64,000 nt of DNA from Drosophila persimilis. Its lineage: Eukaryota > Arthropoda > Insecta > Diptera > Drosophilidae. A model generated the notes under the pieces. It ran no database searches. It was not told the origin of the DNA and was given only the letters and a program-made list of their open reading frames with translations. The position numbers and the translations under genes are program-made. This document shows positions 42,734-53,119 of this stretch, piece by piece. The number at the start of each line of letters is the position of its first letter. The stretch's first letter is position 1. The DNA lies in assembly GCF_003286085.1 (NCBI RefSeq), contig NW_020825317.1, forward strand, positions 2,480,001 to 2,544,000. The letters run 5' to 3'.

Positions 42734-43561
42734 ACGCCCAAGACAACAACATTTGCAAGTGAGATTTGTGCGTGTATTTGGAAATTTTGGTGAAAACGAG
42801 ACTGGAGACACAAGAGATCGGTCGCGGTGCAAAATTGAATTTCAGTCTGGCCTATAAGTGCGAGAGAGACACTTGTCGAAGAAGGCGCATTAGTGTGAGC
42901 AGACATTCAAGAGAGCAGGAGCGACAAAACGACGGCAGACGGCAGCAAACACAGCAAGAATCAAAACCTTCGTTGTTGTTGTTGTGCATTGCGTCTGAGA
43001 GGCTAGAGCTACAAGGAGACAAGCGGCACAGAGACGACAATCTGAGCGCGTTCGTTCCAAAGAGAGCAGAAGCGACAAAACGACGGCAGCAAACAGCAAG
43101 AATCAAAGAACATTGGTTGTTGTTGTGTTGCACTGCGTCGGACGGAGACTACAACTACAAGAAGAGACGACCATTTTGTAACAGGAGAAGCAGCGACGAT
43201 TCGGGAAGCGACAACGAGTTAACGGCGAACAGCGAGAGCAAGGCAAGGCAACAAAGAGAGGACGGCAACAGCGACATCGACAGGCAAGCGAGATCTGGAT
43301 GTGGTGGTGTGTGTGCGTCAAATTTGGAGTCTGGAAAGTTCTGCGCAGAAGCGAGAGTTAACAAGGGTAAACCCATAGTAAGGTGAGCGTTAACAGAGAA
43401 GCGATCGTTAACAGTGACGACTTTAAAGGCGTTTTCGGAGTCGATGTTAACTGGAAAATTGTTAACAGGCCAGCAGTAATAAGGTTGTTTAAGTTGATTT
43501 AATTACATTTTCTTAGATACATATAAGCTAATATCAATTATTTTGTATTTAAATCGTCACG
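42734..43561 (+). other. Leader region with imperfect tandem repeat
   Basis: This is the untranslated leader between primer site and gag. A unit of about 150 bp is repeated imperfectly: AGCGACAAAACGACGGCAG occurs at ~42,921 and ~43,071, each followed by cagcaaacagcaagaatcaaa and a TTGTTGTTGTTG run. A 206-codon open frame (42,766-43,386) crosses it but is arginine/serine-biased with no domain. Confidence 0.6.
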
Positions 43562-45321
43562 ATGCAAGTTGAAGAGATAATGACACTGAGAGTCGCAGAT
43601 TTGCGAGAGAAGTTAAGAGAGCTTGCGTTGCAGACGACGGGACGAAAGCGCGATTTGCAAGATAGACTATTAATACATCACGGCTTTCCAGTTGAGGATG
43701 AAGAAGATTCAGAGGATGAGACCGTAGTAACAGCAGTCGATGATACCGTAGCAGTTCAGCCAGGTACGCGACAGGCAGAGTATAAATCTTGGTTTACGCT
43801 AAAAGACGTGGAAGGTTTTCTGGTTCTAATAACCCCGACATCAATCAATGGATAGAGGAATTAGAAGAATGCGCAGCTACTGTTCAATGGAGTCAATTAC
43901 AATTATTCATTTATGCCAAGCAGTTGTTAGTTGGTGCAGCAAAATCATTCGCTCGTAGTTTGCGTGATATTCGTAACTGGATTTGGTTGAAGGCAGCTCT
44001 GTTGGATGAGTTTAGTGTTAAACTGTCGTCCGTAGAAGTACATAGAATGTTGCAAAAGCGCCAGCAGAAAAAAGGAGAGTCGTTGCATGAGTTCTTGTAT
44101 GCGTTAATGGAGATAGCCAAGCTAATTAAACTAGATGATGAGAGTTTAATCGAATATTTTGTGGATGGTATACCAGACGCTAGGGCAAGTAAGGCAATGC
44201 TGTACCAAGCTAGAAACTTAAAGGAGCTTAAATTTCAGATCGATGTTTACCAGAAAGCTAGAGGCGGATCCAAGCCGATGAGTAAGAATTGGCCGCTGAG
44301 TAATAAAAGTGAAAGTTCGGTGAAAGGGTCGATGGCAGAGAATTTTAGGAAAGGTTTTAAGTGTGGAGACAAACCGCATTTGAGGAAAGATTGTCCCAAA
44401 AATGATTTTTGTTGTTTCAAATGTGGCCAACCAGGGCACCGTGCTGCAAGCTGTAATGTCAAGGTCGAAACCAGACAAGAAAAGAGATCGAATACGAACA
44501 GAATTCGAGATAAGGAAGTCGTTGATAAGTCGTCAGGTATTTTCACTCCATCAGGCTTGGAATTAAAGGATATTAAGTACGCGAATTTGGTATTCCAAGG
44601 TTTGATTGATACTGGAGCAGATTTGTGTTTAATTCGCAGGAGGGTATTTTTGAAATTTGGAAATCTTGAACTGATCGGCCAGGAGAAATGTTTAACAGGT
44701 ATTGGAGATAGTCAAGTTGTAACTTTTGGTAGCTTTTCGATACCAGTGAAAATCGATGAGATTGAAATGGAGGTAGAATTTCATGTCATTCCAGACGAGG
44801 ATATTGGTTTTGAAGCCATTTTGGGAAGGACTATTCTAAATCATGTTGACATGCAAGTTTCTAAGACAGGAACAAGATTTGTTCGTAGAGTTTGTGGCGA
44901 GGATAAAGATAAGAAACTTGATCAGGTAGCATCGTCCTCATGCGTGGAATTGTTTAATGAATATAAAGGCATTTGCATGTCAAGTATTGACGAAGTTGAG
45001 AAGGAGTTTTCAATTGATGTTGGTCATCTCAGTGAAGCACATGCTAGAGAGGTTAGGGGTATGGTAGGAAAGTACCAACATCGGAGAAATGTAGATGCGC
45101 CGATAAAAATGAAAATTATATTAGTGGATGAGATACCAGTTTTCCAGCACCCGAGACGATTACCGTTGTGTAAACAGGATATCGTGGACAAGCAAGTGGA
45201 AGAGTGGCTGGCTCAGAAGATTATAAAGCCAAGTACATCGGAGTATGCATCACCAAGTCGATCAAGTCGAAAGGATGCACAAGATAGTGGTGCCTATGTT
45301 GTCGAAATTGTATCAGGGTAA
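43562..45321 (+). pseudogene. SAP-type Gag, zinc knuckles and protease, frameshifted, fused to integrase remnant
   Basis: The ATG at 43,562 opens a SAP-like motif (LRVADLREKLRELALQ, GRKRDLQDRLLIHHGF). A one-base frameshift near 43,822 leads into the main frame: capsid-like text, two CCHC-type knuckles (FKCGDKPHLRKDCP, degenerate in its first half, and CFKCGQPGHRAASC), protease GLIDTGADLCLIR and AILGRTIL, and the first RT residues ending STSEYASP at ~45,253. Deletion then joins this to integrase text (QVERMHKIVVPMLSKL in the +1 frame), so RT is absent. Confidence 0.8.
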
Positions 45322-45372
45322 TTCCGGTAGTTGGTATAAGCATCTAGGAAAAGTACAGCAAATGATCAACAA
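45254..45372 (+). pseudogene. Integrase fragment left of LOA copy 3
   Basis: In the frame starting ATGCATCACC the text QVERMHKIVVPMLSKLYQG followed by WYKHLGKVQQMINN is the end of an integrase core (after the catalytic glutamate) and the following helix. It is cut by the LOA LINE. The C-terminal integrase domain resumes at 50,020. Confidence 0.7.
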
Positions 45373-46348
45373 CATGTCCAGCCCGACGGACAAATGGATT
45401 AAGAAGGTCGAGTGGGCCTCGAAGGTGCTGCCGAACTTTGGCAAGGAAGCACCGAAGAAGGAAGCCCCTCAGCAAAAAAGGCAGCGCTCGCAGGAGACTC
45501 CGGGGCCGACACCGAAGCGCTCCAGAGTGCTGCCTAACGCATCGTTCGCGCAGATTGCCAGAGAAAGGACGCTGATTGGCGTCCTGGACAAAGGCAGCGT
45601 GGACTCCCGGATCCCTAGGAACCAGTGGAAGTGGGTGGAAGCGGCACTGGCCGACCGCTGCTTCGAGCTGCTGGAAAAGCAGCCTGGACCTCCCCCCGTC
45701 TGCAGAGACATGGGCTGGTACCAGGGCTGCATAAAAATCGTAGCCTGTGAAGATGAGCGCTCCGTACAGCTGTACAAAGCAGCGGTAGCGCAAGTCGGGG
45801 AAGTCTACCCAGGGGCGAAGCTCGTCGCTGTAGACTGGAGCGAAGTGCCCAGTAGACCAAGGGCGAGAGTCTGGGTGCCCGCCTCCATGAAGGAGCCGGA
45901 GCGCATCCTAAAAATGCTGCAAAGATGCAACCCCCACCTCCCAACAGCGGATTGGAAGGTGGTCAAAGTTGAGACGACACAGGGCCCCACAAACCAGGCG
46001 GTGGTCGTCCTCAACAAAGAGTCGCTGGCCCCGATTGAGGCTGCCAAAGGCGAGCTCAATTTTGGGTTCACCTCTGTGACCGTAAAGGTCTACAAGTCGG
46101 ATGCGGCGGCCGAGGCACGTCCTGTCGACAAGCCAGTCGAGCAGGACGCTGCCTCGGAGATCGAAGCACCCGACGATCACACAGAGATAGACCCAGAGGG
46201 CTACTCCACAGATGGCACGCTGAGATGCGACTTCGAGGCGATGTGTTGCCACGAGGAAGTCGAGGACGATCCGGATGCCGACATTACAGTGGTGGAGAAC
46301 ACTAAGGATGTCCCTGAGGCTCCTTCAGATCAATCTCCACCACTGTAA
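45373..46348 (+). pseudogene. LOA ORF1, 5'-truncated, DUF4780-like domain intact
   Basis: Open frame of about 325 residues belonging to the LINE: WASKVLPNFGKEAPKKEAP, a basic linker, then the DUF4780-like region (RTLIGVLDKGSVDSRIPRNQ to the LQRCNPHLP text) and an acidic C-terminus ending SDQSPPL. The N-terminus is missing because of 5' truncation on insertion. The frame happens to stay open into the upstream integrase remnant. Confidence 0.75.
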
Positions 46349-49300
46349 AGCAGCATCCGCTGCTCTTATACTCCGCCTCGAAGAGAGCGGAGCAGACGTA
46401 GCCCTGATCCAGGAACCTTGGATAGTGGGAGACAAGGTTTGTGGATTAGGGTCGAAGGAGTACAAGATAATTGTAGCTCAACATGAAGGTAAAACTCGCA
46501 CCTGCATTCTCGCCAGAAAGCACCTTAATATCTTTCTGCTCCATAATTATAGCGATAGCGACAACACGGCGGCAAGCCTAGAGCTGAAAGGGACACATCT
46601 AAGGCTGATGTCGTCCTACATGGCCCATGAGGGAAACGATCCCCCCAACGACCTTGTTCGCAAACTAGCCAGCGACAGCGAGAGGTCGGATATAGACCTA
46701 TTAATAGGTTGCGATGCCAACGCTCACCACACTCAATGGGGGAGCTCGAACACAAATGCAAGGGGTGAGTCACTTTTCAGCTTCATCCTTAACTCAAATC
46801 TATTTATTTGTAATCGGGGCAACGACCCCACTTTTATAATTAAAAATCGACAGGAGGTTATTGACATCACCCTAGTGTCTTCCAACCTGTTAGACATAGT
46901 CAAGAGTTGGCAAGTCCTTGATGACCACTCCTTCTCTGACCACAGATACATCGAGACCACACTATCCCTCGAGTGTCCGAAACCTAAGGACTATATTAAT
47001 CCCAGGAAAGCCAACTGGGAAAAATATAGCTCAGCCCTGGAGGACTTACTCCCCTTCAGAGCACCATCATGCCCTGACACAAAAGACGACCTAGATCGCC
47101 TAGTGAACAGGTTCACAGAGGCATGCAACAAAGCCTTCGCGGCAGCATGCCCCTCTAGCAAACCTAGGGGGAAAAAGAAACCCCCCTGGTGGTCAAAACA
47201 AATAGACATCCTACGTAAAAGCTGCAGGACCCTTTTCAACAGGGCCAAAAGCGCGAACGAGGAGAGCCACTGGGCAGACTATAAAATCAGTCTGTCACTA
47301 TATAAAAAGGAAACAAGGAAAGCAAAAAGGGCCTCTTGGCAAAAATTTTGCTCGGAAATTGAGGAAACATCAGAGGCCGCAAGGCTTCGCAAGATTCTCT
47401 CAAAAACTAACCCCTCGGTGGGGTATCTTAAAAGGAATGACGGCACGTGGACTAACTCCAGTGAGGAGTCCCTGCACATTCTACTAGACACACATTTTCC
47501 AGGGTGCACAACCATCGAGACGACACATCTTCCAGGAGAGGGACCGGTAACCTCGATGGATCACATCCTCACTAAACGTAACATAAGCTGGGCAATAAAC
47601 AGCTTCAACCCGTTCAAATCGCCAGGCCCAGACCAGGTAATCCCGGCCCAACTTCAGAAGGCCGGGGATACGGCCATAAACTGGCTACAAGGTATCTTCA
47701 GGAAGATACTGGCTGTGTGTACAATCCCGCGAACATGGCTTAAGGCAAAGATAGTCTTCATTCCCAAAGCTGGGAAAGCCTCGCACTTAGCTGCAAAAGA
47801 CTTTAGACCAATCAGCCTATCGTCCTTCCTCCTCAAAACCTTTGAGAGACTCGTCGGGCTGCAACTGAGGACAACTATACACCCTCAGTTGCTGTCAGGC
47901 GCACAGCATGCCTACCGGAAAGGAAAATCCACGGAAACGGCTCTTCATGAAGTGATCTCTGCGGTAGAGAAATCTCTGCATCACAAAGAGTACTCACTCA
48001 TAGCATTTCTCGATATTGAGGGAGCTTTCAACAACGTTGTACCGGGTGCCATTACAGAAGCCCTGACTGACCTGGGGGTGGACCGTCACTTGGTGATGCT
48101 CATTGATCAATTGCTCACATGCAGGACGGTGACATCATCGATGGGATCGTCCGCCCAGTCAAGGTATGTCAACAGAGGCACCCCGCAAGGTGGTGTCCTG
48201 TCTCCTCTTCTGTGGAACATAGCAGTCAACAAGATTCTATGGGACCTGGAGGGGGGGCGCTGCAAAGTCGTGGCCTATGCGGATGACGTTGCGATTATTT
48301 TCTCGGGGAAATACCCCCAAACACTGTGCGACTTAATGTCCACAAAGCTAGCGCAACTGTCGGATTGGACGGAATCGCGCGGTCTGGGAGTAAATCCCTA
48401 AAAAACGGAACTCGTACTATTCACAAATAAATACAAGGTCCCGCCCCTCAACCCTCCAATACTACAAGGATGCAGGCTCTCCTTTAGCGACAGTGCCAGT
48501 TACTTAGGGTTGGTAATTGACAAGAAGCTTAGCTGGAACCTGAATGTCAAAGACAGAGTGAAGAAGGCAATGACTGCACTCTATACATGCAAAAAAGCTA
48601 TTGGGCTAAGATGGGGTATGATCCCAAGCATAGTCCAATGGATATATCAAGCTATAGTTAGACCAATACTACTCTACGGAGTTACGGTGTGGTGGCCAGC
48701 CCTATCAAAAAGGGCGATCACCAAGCAACTGGGCAAAGTCCAGCGGACTGCCGCCCTATGCATCAGCGGAGCTCTCCGCACCACCCCAAATGATGCGCTA
48801 AATGCCATCCTATGCCTACAGAGCCTTGAACTCGCAGGAAAGGAACGGGCAGAAGCAGCAGCAATACGTCTAAGAGACTCAGATCAATGGGTGACACAGT
48901 GCATAGGTCACTCAGCCATATTAAATAGCAGTACTGTCCCCTCAAAAACAGACTACCAAGTTCCAAGAGAGTATACAGACACTCCCTTCGACACAATCAT
49001 CCCTCATAGAGACGAATGGCTCGAGGGACTCCCAGGCCCTGATGGGGCCATAAGCATCTTCACAGATGGATCAAAGCTGGACGACAGAGTCGGAGGGGGA
49101 ATCTACTCTGAACAGCTAAACATAAGGCATTCCTTCAGACTCCCAAATCATTGCAGTGTCTTTCAAGCGGAAGTCATAGCAATCAGGGAGGCACTAGACT
49201 GCCTACAAGCGGCTGCCGTCACGGCAACCAAGCTAAACATTTATAGCGACAGCCAGGCTGCGATCAAATCGCTAAGCGCGATTTCCTCGAACTCGGCCAC

Positions 49301-49895
49301 CGTGGCAGACTGCCGCAAATCTCTGCACGAGATGGCTCAGCAATTTGCTATTAGCCTAATTTGGGTCCCGGGCCACCGGGACATCGAGGGCAACTGTATA
49401 GCGGACGAGCTGGCCAGATCTGGCACTACAATCCCCCTTCTCCAAGACAAGGAGGATATCTGTATGCCAATGGCCACCTGTAAGCTCATCATAAGGGAGC
49501 AATACAAGCGACTAAAAAACGATATGTGGCAAACAGTGCCACGATGTCGCACAACTCGGCAAACATGGCCGACCATGGACATGAAGCGCACCTCCGAGCT
49601 CCTCAAGTTAAGCAGGAAAAGGTGCAGCGTAGTCACACGTTCCCTCACGGGACACTGGCTAATAGGCACCCACGCTAACAGGCTGGGGGCCCCACATAAC
49701 GATTTTTGTCGCAGCTGTAGAGACGAGGAAGAGGAGGAGACAGTGGAACATCTGTTCTGCTCCTGCCCGGCTCTCAGCAAAAGAAGGCTACAACACCTGG
49801 GCTCAGCCTTTCTACACGACATCTCAGAGATGTCCAAACTATGTCCCAGAAGGATAGCGAACTTTGTGAGAGCATCTGGATGGGATAATTGCTGA
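46308..49895 (+). pseudogene. LOA ORF2 (endonuclease-RT-RNase H), one premature stop
   Basis: The ATG at 46,308 overlaps ORF1 by 41 nt. Domains: APE-type endonuclease (residues ~1-225; LLIGCDANAHHTQWGS and DHSFSDHRYIE); linker (KPPWWSKQIDIL); RT (~425-770; FNPFKSPGPDQVIPAQL, IAFLDIEGAFNN, GTPQGGVLSPLLWN, VVAYADDVAII); RNase H (~900-1040; IFTDGSKLDDRVGGG, NIYSDSQAAI, WVPGHRDIEGN); and a C-terminal C-x2-C...H-x4-C motif (CRSCRDEEEEETVEHLFCSC). The only break I see is TAA at 48,399-48,401 (codon 698), where copy 2 has a serine codon. It is otherwise 1195 aa. Confidence 0.88.
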
Positions 49896-50019
49896 CAGGA
49901 AGTCTCACAACGCAGGAAGGAAATGATCCTATGCGGTATCACAACGGGCCGAAACCGGCCTAAGTGTGACGGGCTCCGAGCGAGCCCGGCAGCCGCCTCA
50001 ACCTAACCTAACCTATCAA

Positions 50020-50513
50020 CAAGATCTTTCAAGATATTGACTGGGCTAGACATGCGTATAGGAATGGATTCAAAAATAAAAGAAACATTGAAAGAATCAC
50101 TTATCGAAGAGTTGAACAAGGACCGCGAAAAAATTAGAAAGGAAGTAGTTGAAAACATCGCACGGTTACAGCAGGAAAACAAGAAGAGTTTTGACTTAAC
50201 AAGGAAACTAGATAGACAGTATGAGGTTAATGAGCTAGTAGCTATCAAGCGTACTCAGTATGGTACTGGATTAAAGCTAAAAGGAAAGTATCTAGGGCCG
50301 TATAAGGTGGTTAGGGTAAAGAATCATGGAAGGTACGAAGTCGAGAAGATTGGGGATACTGAGGGTCCCTATAAGACCTCTACAGTTTCAGAATATATGA
50401 AACCTTGGCTACACCCATCCGAGGAGAATGGTCCGTCAGGACAGCCGAATGTAGGAAACAAAGGAAAGAGAGAGACACGAAGCGGTCGTGTTTTCGTCGT
50501 GTCGTCGGGATAG
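50020..50513 (+). pseudogene. Integrase C-terminal part of the SAP-Gag element
   Basis: Text STRSFKILTGLDMRIGMDSK, a helical stretch KEVVENIARLQQENKKSF, then the GPY/F-type domain ELVAIKRTQYGTGLKLKGKY and YLGPYKVVRVKNHGRYEV. It ends with a hydrophilic tail at a stop at 50,511. It follows the LOA insertion directly. Confidence 0.8.
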
Positions 50514-50712
50514 AGCAGTAATCTGCTCTGAGAGAGCCGATAGCAAGAGAGAGAGAGCACTCAGTTGTCAGTTCAGCCACGCATCAGACGTACACGCATA
50601 TAATTACTCACAAACATACTTAATGTAAAACTTGGAGCTGTTATAATTTTAAGTCCAACATACTTATCAAATAAATGTTACTCGTTGCCATCAAGCAACT
50701 TAAACTACTACA
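50514..50712 (+). repeat. 3' LTR (approximate left boundary)
   Basis: The region between the pol stop and CTACTACA at 50,712 includes GA-rich text (50,545-50,560) and AATAAA at 50,669. The last 49 bp match the 5' LTR remnant. The exact start cannot be fixed because the 5' copy is truncated. Confidence 0.55.
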
Positions 50713-51286
50713 TACATGGCATACTTATATTCGTTTCTTATGTCCAGACCATGATGCATCATGGTCCAGACCGTTCACAATATGGCTTATAACAGCTGCG
50801 TCTTCAACATGTCCGTTTGCTGCTATTTTACTCATCTGCAGCAAGTACTCGTGCATCGACTCACTACTCTTCCTCTTTCTTTCATGCAGCAGCTGATGAA
50901 TGTCAGCACTGTTATAGCTACATGTGAATTCATCCAATAATACGCTCTTCAGTTCCCCATAGGTGCACACGCATTCAGCTTCAAGGCAAAGCTTAGCTGC
51001 ACCGGTAATTTTTCCTCTGGCCTGCACATACTTTTGCTTTTCAGTAAGCTCATATGCGTCGGCATTTTTTTCTATGGGATCCGATTTTCCATCATGGAGC
51101 GATCTTCATTTCTCGTTGCTCATCGCAAAGCACTTTCAAACTTAGCAGCTTTATCATTTGATCAATCTTGTCATCAGTATTGTTTTCCACATTTTCCATT
51201 TCGTTTGAACTCGGAAGCGATGTTCCTGGTACAGCTTCTTCCTTATCTCTGTATTTCCAGTGCAACGGCGGCGGCGGTTGCATCAT
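50713..51286 (-). pseudogene. Gag (N-terminal and capsid part) of the minus-strand nested host element
   Basis: The ATG at 51,286 opens MMQPPPPLHWKYRDKEEAVP and continues to ~51,092. After a frame break the capsid text AAKLCLEAECVCTYGELK, FTCSYNSADIHQLLHERKR and HEYLLQMSKIAANG follows to ~50,735. It is cut by the inserted element at 50,712. The zinc-knuckle end lies at 42,640. Confidence 0.7.
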
Positions 51287-51381
51287 TTTGCGGTTCTTTT
51301 CGACTGGTGTCTGTGTGCCCTACCAGTGCGTGTATTTTCTGTTTATAAGTGTGTATCACACACAACGTGTCTGTGTGTGTT

Positions 51382-52516
51382 TATACCCGATACTCAAAAT
51401 GAGTATTGGGGTATATTAGATTTGTGGTAAAAGTGTATGTGTGTAACGTCCAGAAGGAATCGTTTCCGACCCCATAAAGTATATATATTCTTGATCAGCA
51501 TCAATAGCCGAGTCGATTGAGCCATGTCTGTCTGTCCGTCCGTCCGTCTGTCCGTCTGTCCGTCCGTCCGTCTGTCCGTCTGTCCGTCCCCTTCAGCGCC
51601 TAATGCTCAAAGACTATAAGAGCTAGAGCAACGATGTTTTGGATCCAGACTTCTGTGATATGTCACTGCTACAAAAATATTTCAAAACTTTGCCCCGCCC
51701 ACTTCCGCCCCCACAAAGAGCGAAAATCTGTGGCATCCACAATTTTAAAGATACGAGAAAACCAAAAACGCAGAATCGTAGAGAATGACGATATCTTTTA
51801 GACTGCGGAATCTGAATTGGATCGTATTATTATTATAGCCAGCATCAAGAAAACAATTTCATTTTTTCTCGCCCTGTCTCTCTCTAACACACACGTAGCA
51901 TAGGCGGCTTTGCTTAGAGTAAAACATTAGCGCCTAGATCTCAGAGACTATAAAAGCTAGAGCAACCAAATTTGGTATCCACACTCCTAATATATCGGAC
52001 CGAGACGAGTTTGTTTCAAAATTTCGCCACACCCCCTTCCGCCCCCGCAAAGGATGCAGATCTGGGGATATTCATAAATCTCAGAGACTATTAAGGCTAG
52101 AGTAACCAAATTTGGTATCCGCACTCCTGTTAGATCTCACTATAAAACGTATATCTCAAAATTTCGCCCCACCCCCTTCCGCCCACACAAAGGACGAAAA
52201 TCTGTTGCATCCACAATATTGCAAAATCGAGTAAACTAAAAACGCAGAATCATAGACAATGACCATATCTATCCGGTTGCCGAATCTGGATCAGATCGGA
52301 TCATTTTTGTAGCCAAAAGCAAGAAATCAATTTTTAGTGGCTACGCAGCGCCCGACGTCACGCTCAGACTGATTTTCTGTCTCTCTCGCACGCACTCTTT
52401 GTCGTGTCGTTTAATATTAGCGGCGTCTGCCGGAGGAGAGCCATACTGACTTAGTATCGGGTATAACTGTAGAGTTGCGGTGTCCGCAGCAACTCACAAC
52501 GTTCCCCCTCGTTTTT
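51382..52516 (+). mobile_element. DINE-1/INE-1-type Helentron, copy F, near full length
   Basis: It runs from TATACCCGATACTCAAAATG to the hairpin GTTGCGGTGTCCGCAGCAAC and CTCACAACGTTCCCCCTCG. It has the longest GTCC/GTCT microsatellite of the plus-strand copies (51,527-51,590). It is inserted in the leader of the minus-strand nested host element. Confidence 0.9.
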
Positions 52517-52823
52517 TTTGCTTATGTACGTACCGCGCACGGAGAAGGCAACGCTGCGGCGCTACTTTGAATTTCACAACTTTTCAACCGAATTAAAAGA
52601 CAGATTCTTTAATTAAACTACTGTTTGTGTGTCTACTGTTATGCTCACAGAATTTGGATTGTTCCACTTAATGTTTTATAGCCACCAACAACAACTTTAC
52701 AACTTTATGTAGCTGCAAACAAAAACTTTTCAACAATCCTCTTCTTGCATCAGCTTCTACTTTCTTTTGTTTTTCTTTTGCACACACTCTGAGCTCTGTA
52801 TTCGACGCGGACGAGCCCCCAAA
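52517..52823 (-). promoter_or_regulatory. Leader and tRNA-Pro-like primer-binding site of the nested host element
   Basis: On the minus strand TTTGGGGGCTCGTCCGCG (52,823-52,806) matches the tRNA-Pro type primer site almost perfectly over TGGGGGCTCGTCC. It is followed by about 300 bases of A-rich leader leading, across DINE-1 copy F, to the gag start at 51,286. Confidence 0.65.
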
Positions 52824-53069
52824 TGTAAGATTTATATTAAAGTTATAATTAAGTAATTAGTAACTATTAAGTAATAATAAGTAAAAATGAATAATGTTGT
52901 AAGATATGAATATCAGTTTATAAGATTTGAATATTAGTTTAAGATTTACTCATCGATAGTATTATAAGAAATGTCCTCGACAAGTATCGATATGCCAACA
53001 CACATTCATTCATATACGACGATCAAGAAAGAAGAACATATAATAAAAACGTGCTATTAAAAGTTTACA
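52824..53069 (+). repeat. LTR with TGTAA...TTACA ends, between two divergent elements
   Basis: 246 bp, beginning TGTAAGATTTA and ending AAAAGTTTACA. It has a TATTATAAG at ~52,958 and AATAAA at 53,042, which fits the plus orientation. On its left side a minus-strand tRNA-Pro-type primer site adjoins it exactly, so it could also serve as the 5' LTR of the minus-strand element. It does not resemble that element's candidate 3' LTR. Confidence 0.65.
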
Positions 53070-53119
53070 TATCGGGTGTGGGGTTTGCCCGAAAAAAAAC
53101 AAAAAAAAAAAACAATGCG

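Larger units (their letters stand above)
45373..50019 (+). mobile_element. LOA-clade LINE, copy 3, 5'-truncated, best preserved
   Basis: It starts within ORF1 (text equivalent to the middle of copy 2 ORF1). It holds ORF1 to 46,348, ORF2 46,308-49,895, and a 3' region ending in CCTAACCTAACCTA (simple-repeat tail). ATCAACAA flanks both sides (45,363-45,370 and ~50,011-50,018), a plausible short target duplication. It is inserted in the integrase of a plus-strand gypsy-like element. Confidence 0.88.
42663..50712 (+). mobile_element. Ty3/gypsy-like retroelement with SAP-type Gag, interrupted by LOA copy 3
   Basis: The last ~49 bp of the two LTRs match (42,663-42,711 and 50,664-50,712, ATCAAATAAA...ACTACTACA). 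Then come a tRNA-Pro-like primer site, leader, gag-protease, start of RT, a jump to integrase text, the LOA LINE, and the integrase C-terminus. The RT palm, RNase H and most of the integrase are deleted. The 5' LTR is truncated. The element interrupts the gag of the minus-strand host element. Confidence 0.82.
31494..52823 (-). mobile_element. Ty3/gypsy-like retroelement on the minus strand, host of the nested insertions
   Basis: Minus-strand order, right to left: primer-binding-site-like text (52,808-52,823), leader (to 51,287, holding DINE-1 copy F), gag (51,286-50,713), another gypsy-like element with a LOA LINE inside (42,663-50,712), gag end and protease (42,662-41,380, holding a MITE), RT (41,380-40,896), copia (33,754-40,895), rest of RT and RNase H (33,753-32,900), integrase (to 31,830), polypurine tract and 3' LTR (31,759-31,494). 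Reading continues sensibly across each insertion, which proves the nesting. Roughly 5.5 kb of the 21 kb belongs to the element itself. Confidence 0.82.

Noticed and set aside
42766-43386. 206-codon open frame before gag
   Set aside because: It lies in the retroelement leader, is made of R/S/Q/D-rich repeats, and has no start context or domain.
45344-46252. Long minus-strand frames opposite LOA ORF1
   Set aside because: They are shadows of the plus-strand ORF1, which aligns with another copy in the window and has the DUF4780-like region.
49995-50012. CCTAACCTAACCTA as telomere-like repeat
   Set aside because: Only about three units at the 3' end of a LINE; it is the simple-repeat tail of the LOA element, and Drosophila telomeres do not use such repeats.
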